From NCBI GenBank assembly GCA_004211235.1, contig SEEY01000301.1:1-7259 (forward strand): a stretch of 7,259 nt of DNA, given 5' to 3'. Source of the DNA: Rubrivivax sp. Lineage in GTDB: Bacteria > Pseudomonadota > Gammaproteobacteria > Burkholderiales > Burkholderiaceae. Below the pieces are notes generated by a model. The model was not told where the DNA came from, did not search any database, and saw nothing but the letters and a program-made list of their open reading frames with translations. Shown here piece after piece: positions 7,107 through 7,259 of the stretch. Both the position numbers and the translations under genes were made by a program. Position 1 is the first letter of the stretch. The number at the start of each line of letters is the position of its first letter.

Positions 7107-7259
7107 GCCCAGGCCGCGCCACCCCGGCGGGCGCTAACGCTGGCGCCAGGTGGGCGGCGTCTCGTTGGTGATGTCCGCCGCCCACCTGGCGCCAGCGTTA
7201 GCGCCCGCCGGGGTGGCGCGGCCTGGGCTCAGGGGCAGCGCAGAAAGACGCCCTCCTGA
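7076..7259. repeat. Perfect 84-bp-arm inverted repeat with 16-nt spacer at the window end
   Basis: The left arm (7076-7159) and the right arm (7176-7259) are exact reverse complements over all 84 bases by direct comparison, with the non-palindromic spacer at 7160-7175. The left arm starts within the last 10 codons of the preceding gene and includes its stop (7104-7106) and 53 nt beyond. The right arm therefore carries an inverted copy of that gene's tail on the - strand (7229-7259). The repeat ends precisely at the window edge. Arm length, perfection and identity across coding and non-coding bases are far beyond a transcription terminator. A fold-back (snap-back) chimera at a contig end, or a recent genuine inverted duplication, fits better. 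The innermost 8-10 bp (GGGCGGCG/CGCCGCCC) might be a natural small hairpin that seeded the fold-back. Confidence 0.97.

Noticed and set aside
7131..7203. Possible integron attC site (CGCTAAC ... GTTAGCG near 7131-7137 and 7198-7204)
   Set aside because: The ends do not match the RYYYAAC/GTTRRRY consensus. attC sites are imperfect hairpins with unpaired bases, whereas this is the middle of a perfect 84-bp palindrome that includes coding sequence. No integrase is present.
7076..7259. Intrinsic terminator or convergent-gene terminator
   Set aside because: The stem is far too long and perfect, has no T tract, and includes the last codons of the upstream gene.

Overview
The window is about 70% G+C by eye, densely packed, and every gene is on the + strand. 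The proteins look betaproteobacterial, most like Burkholderiales of the Roseateles/Rubrivivax/Leptothrix type. That placement rests on composition and on remembered sequence character, not on a search.

Positions 1-5480 hold the distal part of a kdp high-affinity potassium-uptake locus. The order is kdpB (3' end only), kdpC, a CorA-type divalent cation channel gene, kdpD and kdpE. KdpB and KdpC are subunits of the K+-pumping P-type ATPase. KdpD and KdpE are the sensor kinase and response regulator that normally control it. The genes overlap or nearly abut: ATGA at kdpB/kdpC, a 16-nt gap to corA, a 6-nt gap to kdpD, and GTGA at kdpD/kdpE. This suggests one transcription unit, whose start (kdpA and the promoter) lies upstream of the window. 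The uncommon element is the corA-type gene between kdpC and kdpD. Its product also seems to lack about 40 residues of the cytoplasmic helical stalk.

Positions 5481-5552 are a short gap with two small GC-rich hairpins. Positions 5553-6499 hold a two-gene, ATGA-coupled unit: a 72-aa DUF3820 protein and a secreted DUF2233/phosphodiester-glycosidase (NAGPA-like) protein. A 67-nt gap with a 10-bp-stem hairpin follows. Next is a 179-aa exported protein of unknown function with a proline-rich linker and paired cysteines (6567-7106).

The last 184 bases (7076-7259) form a perfect inverted repeat with 84-bp arms and a 16-nt spacer. It begins inside the last gene and ends exactly at the window edge. 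This is the most striking structure here, but a fold-back artefact at a contig end is the leading explanation. Apart from the divalent-channel gene inside kdp and this palindrome, the region looks like ordinary chromosomal housekeeping. I see no convincing undescribed multi-gene system.
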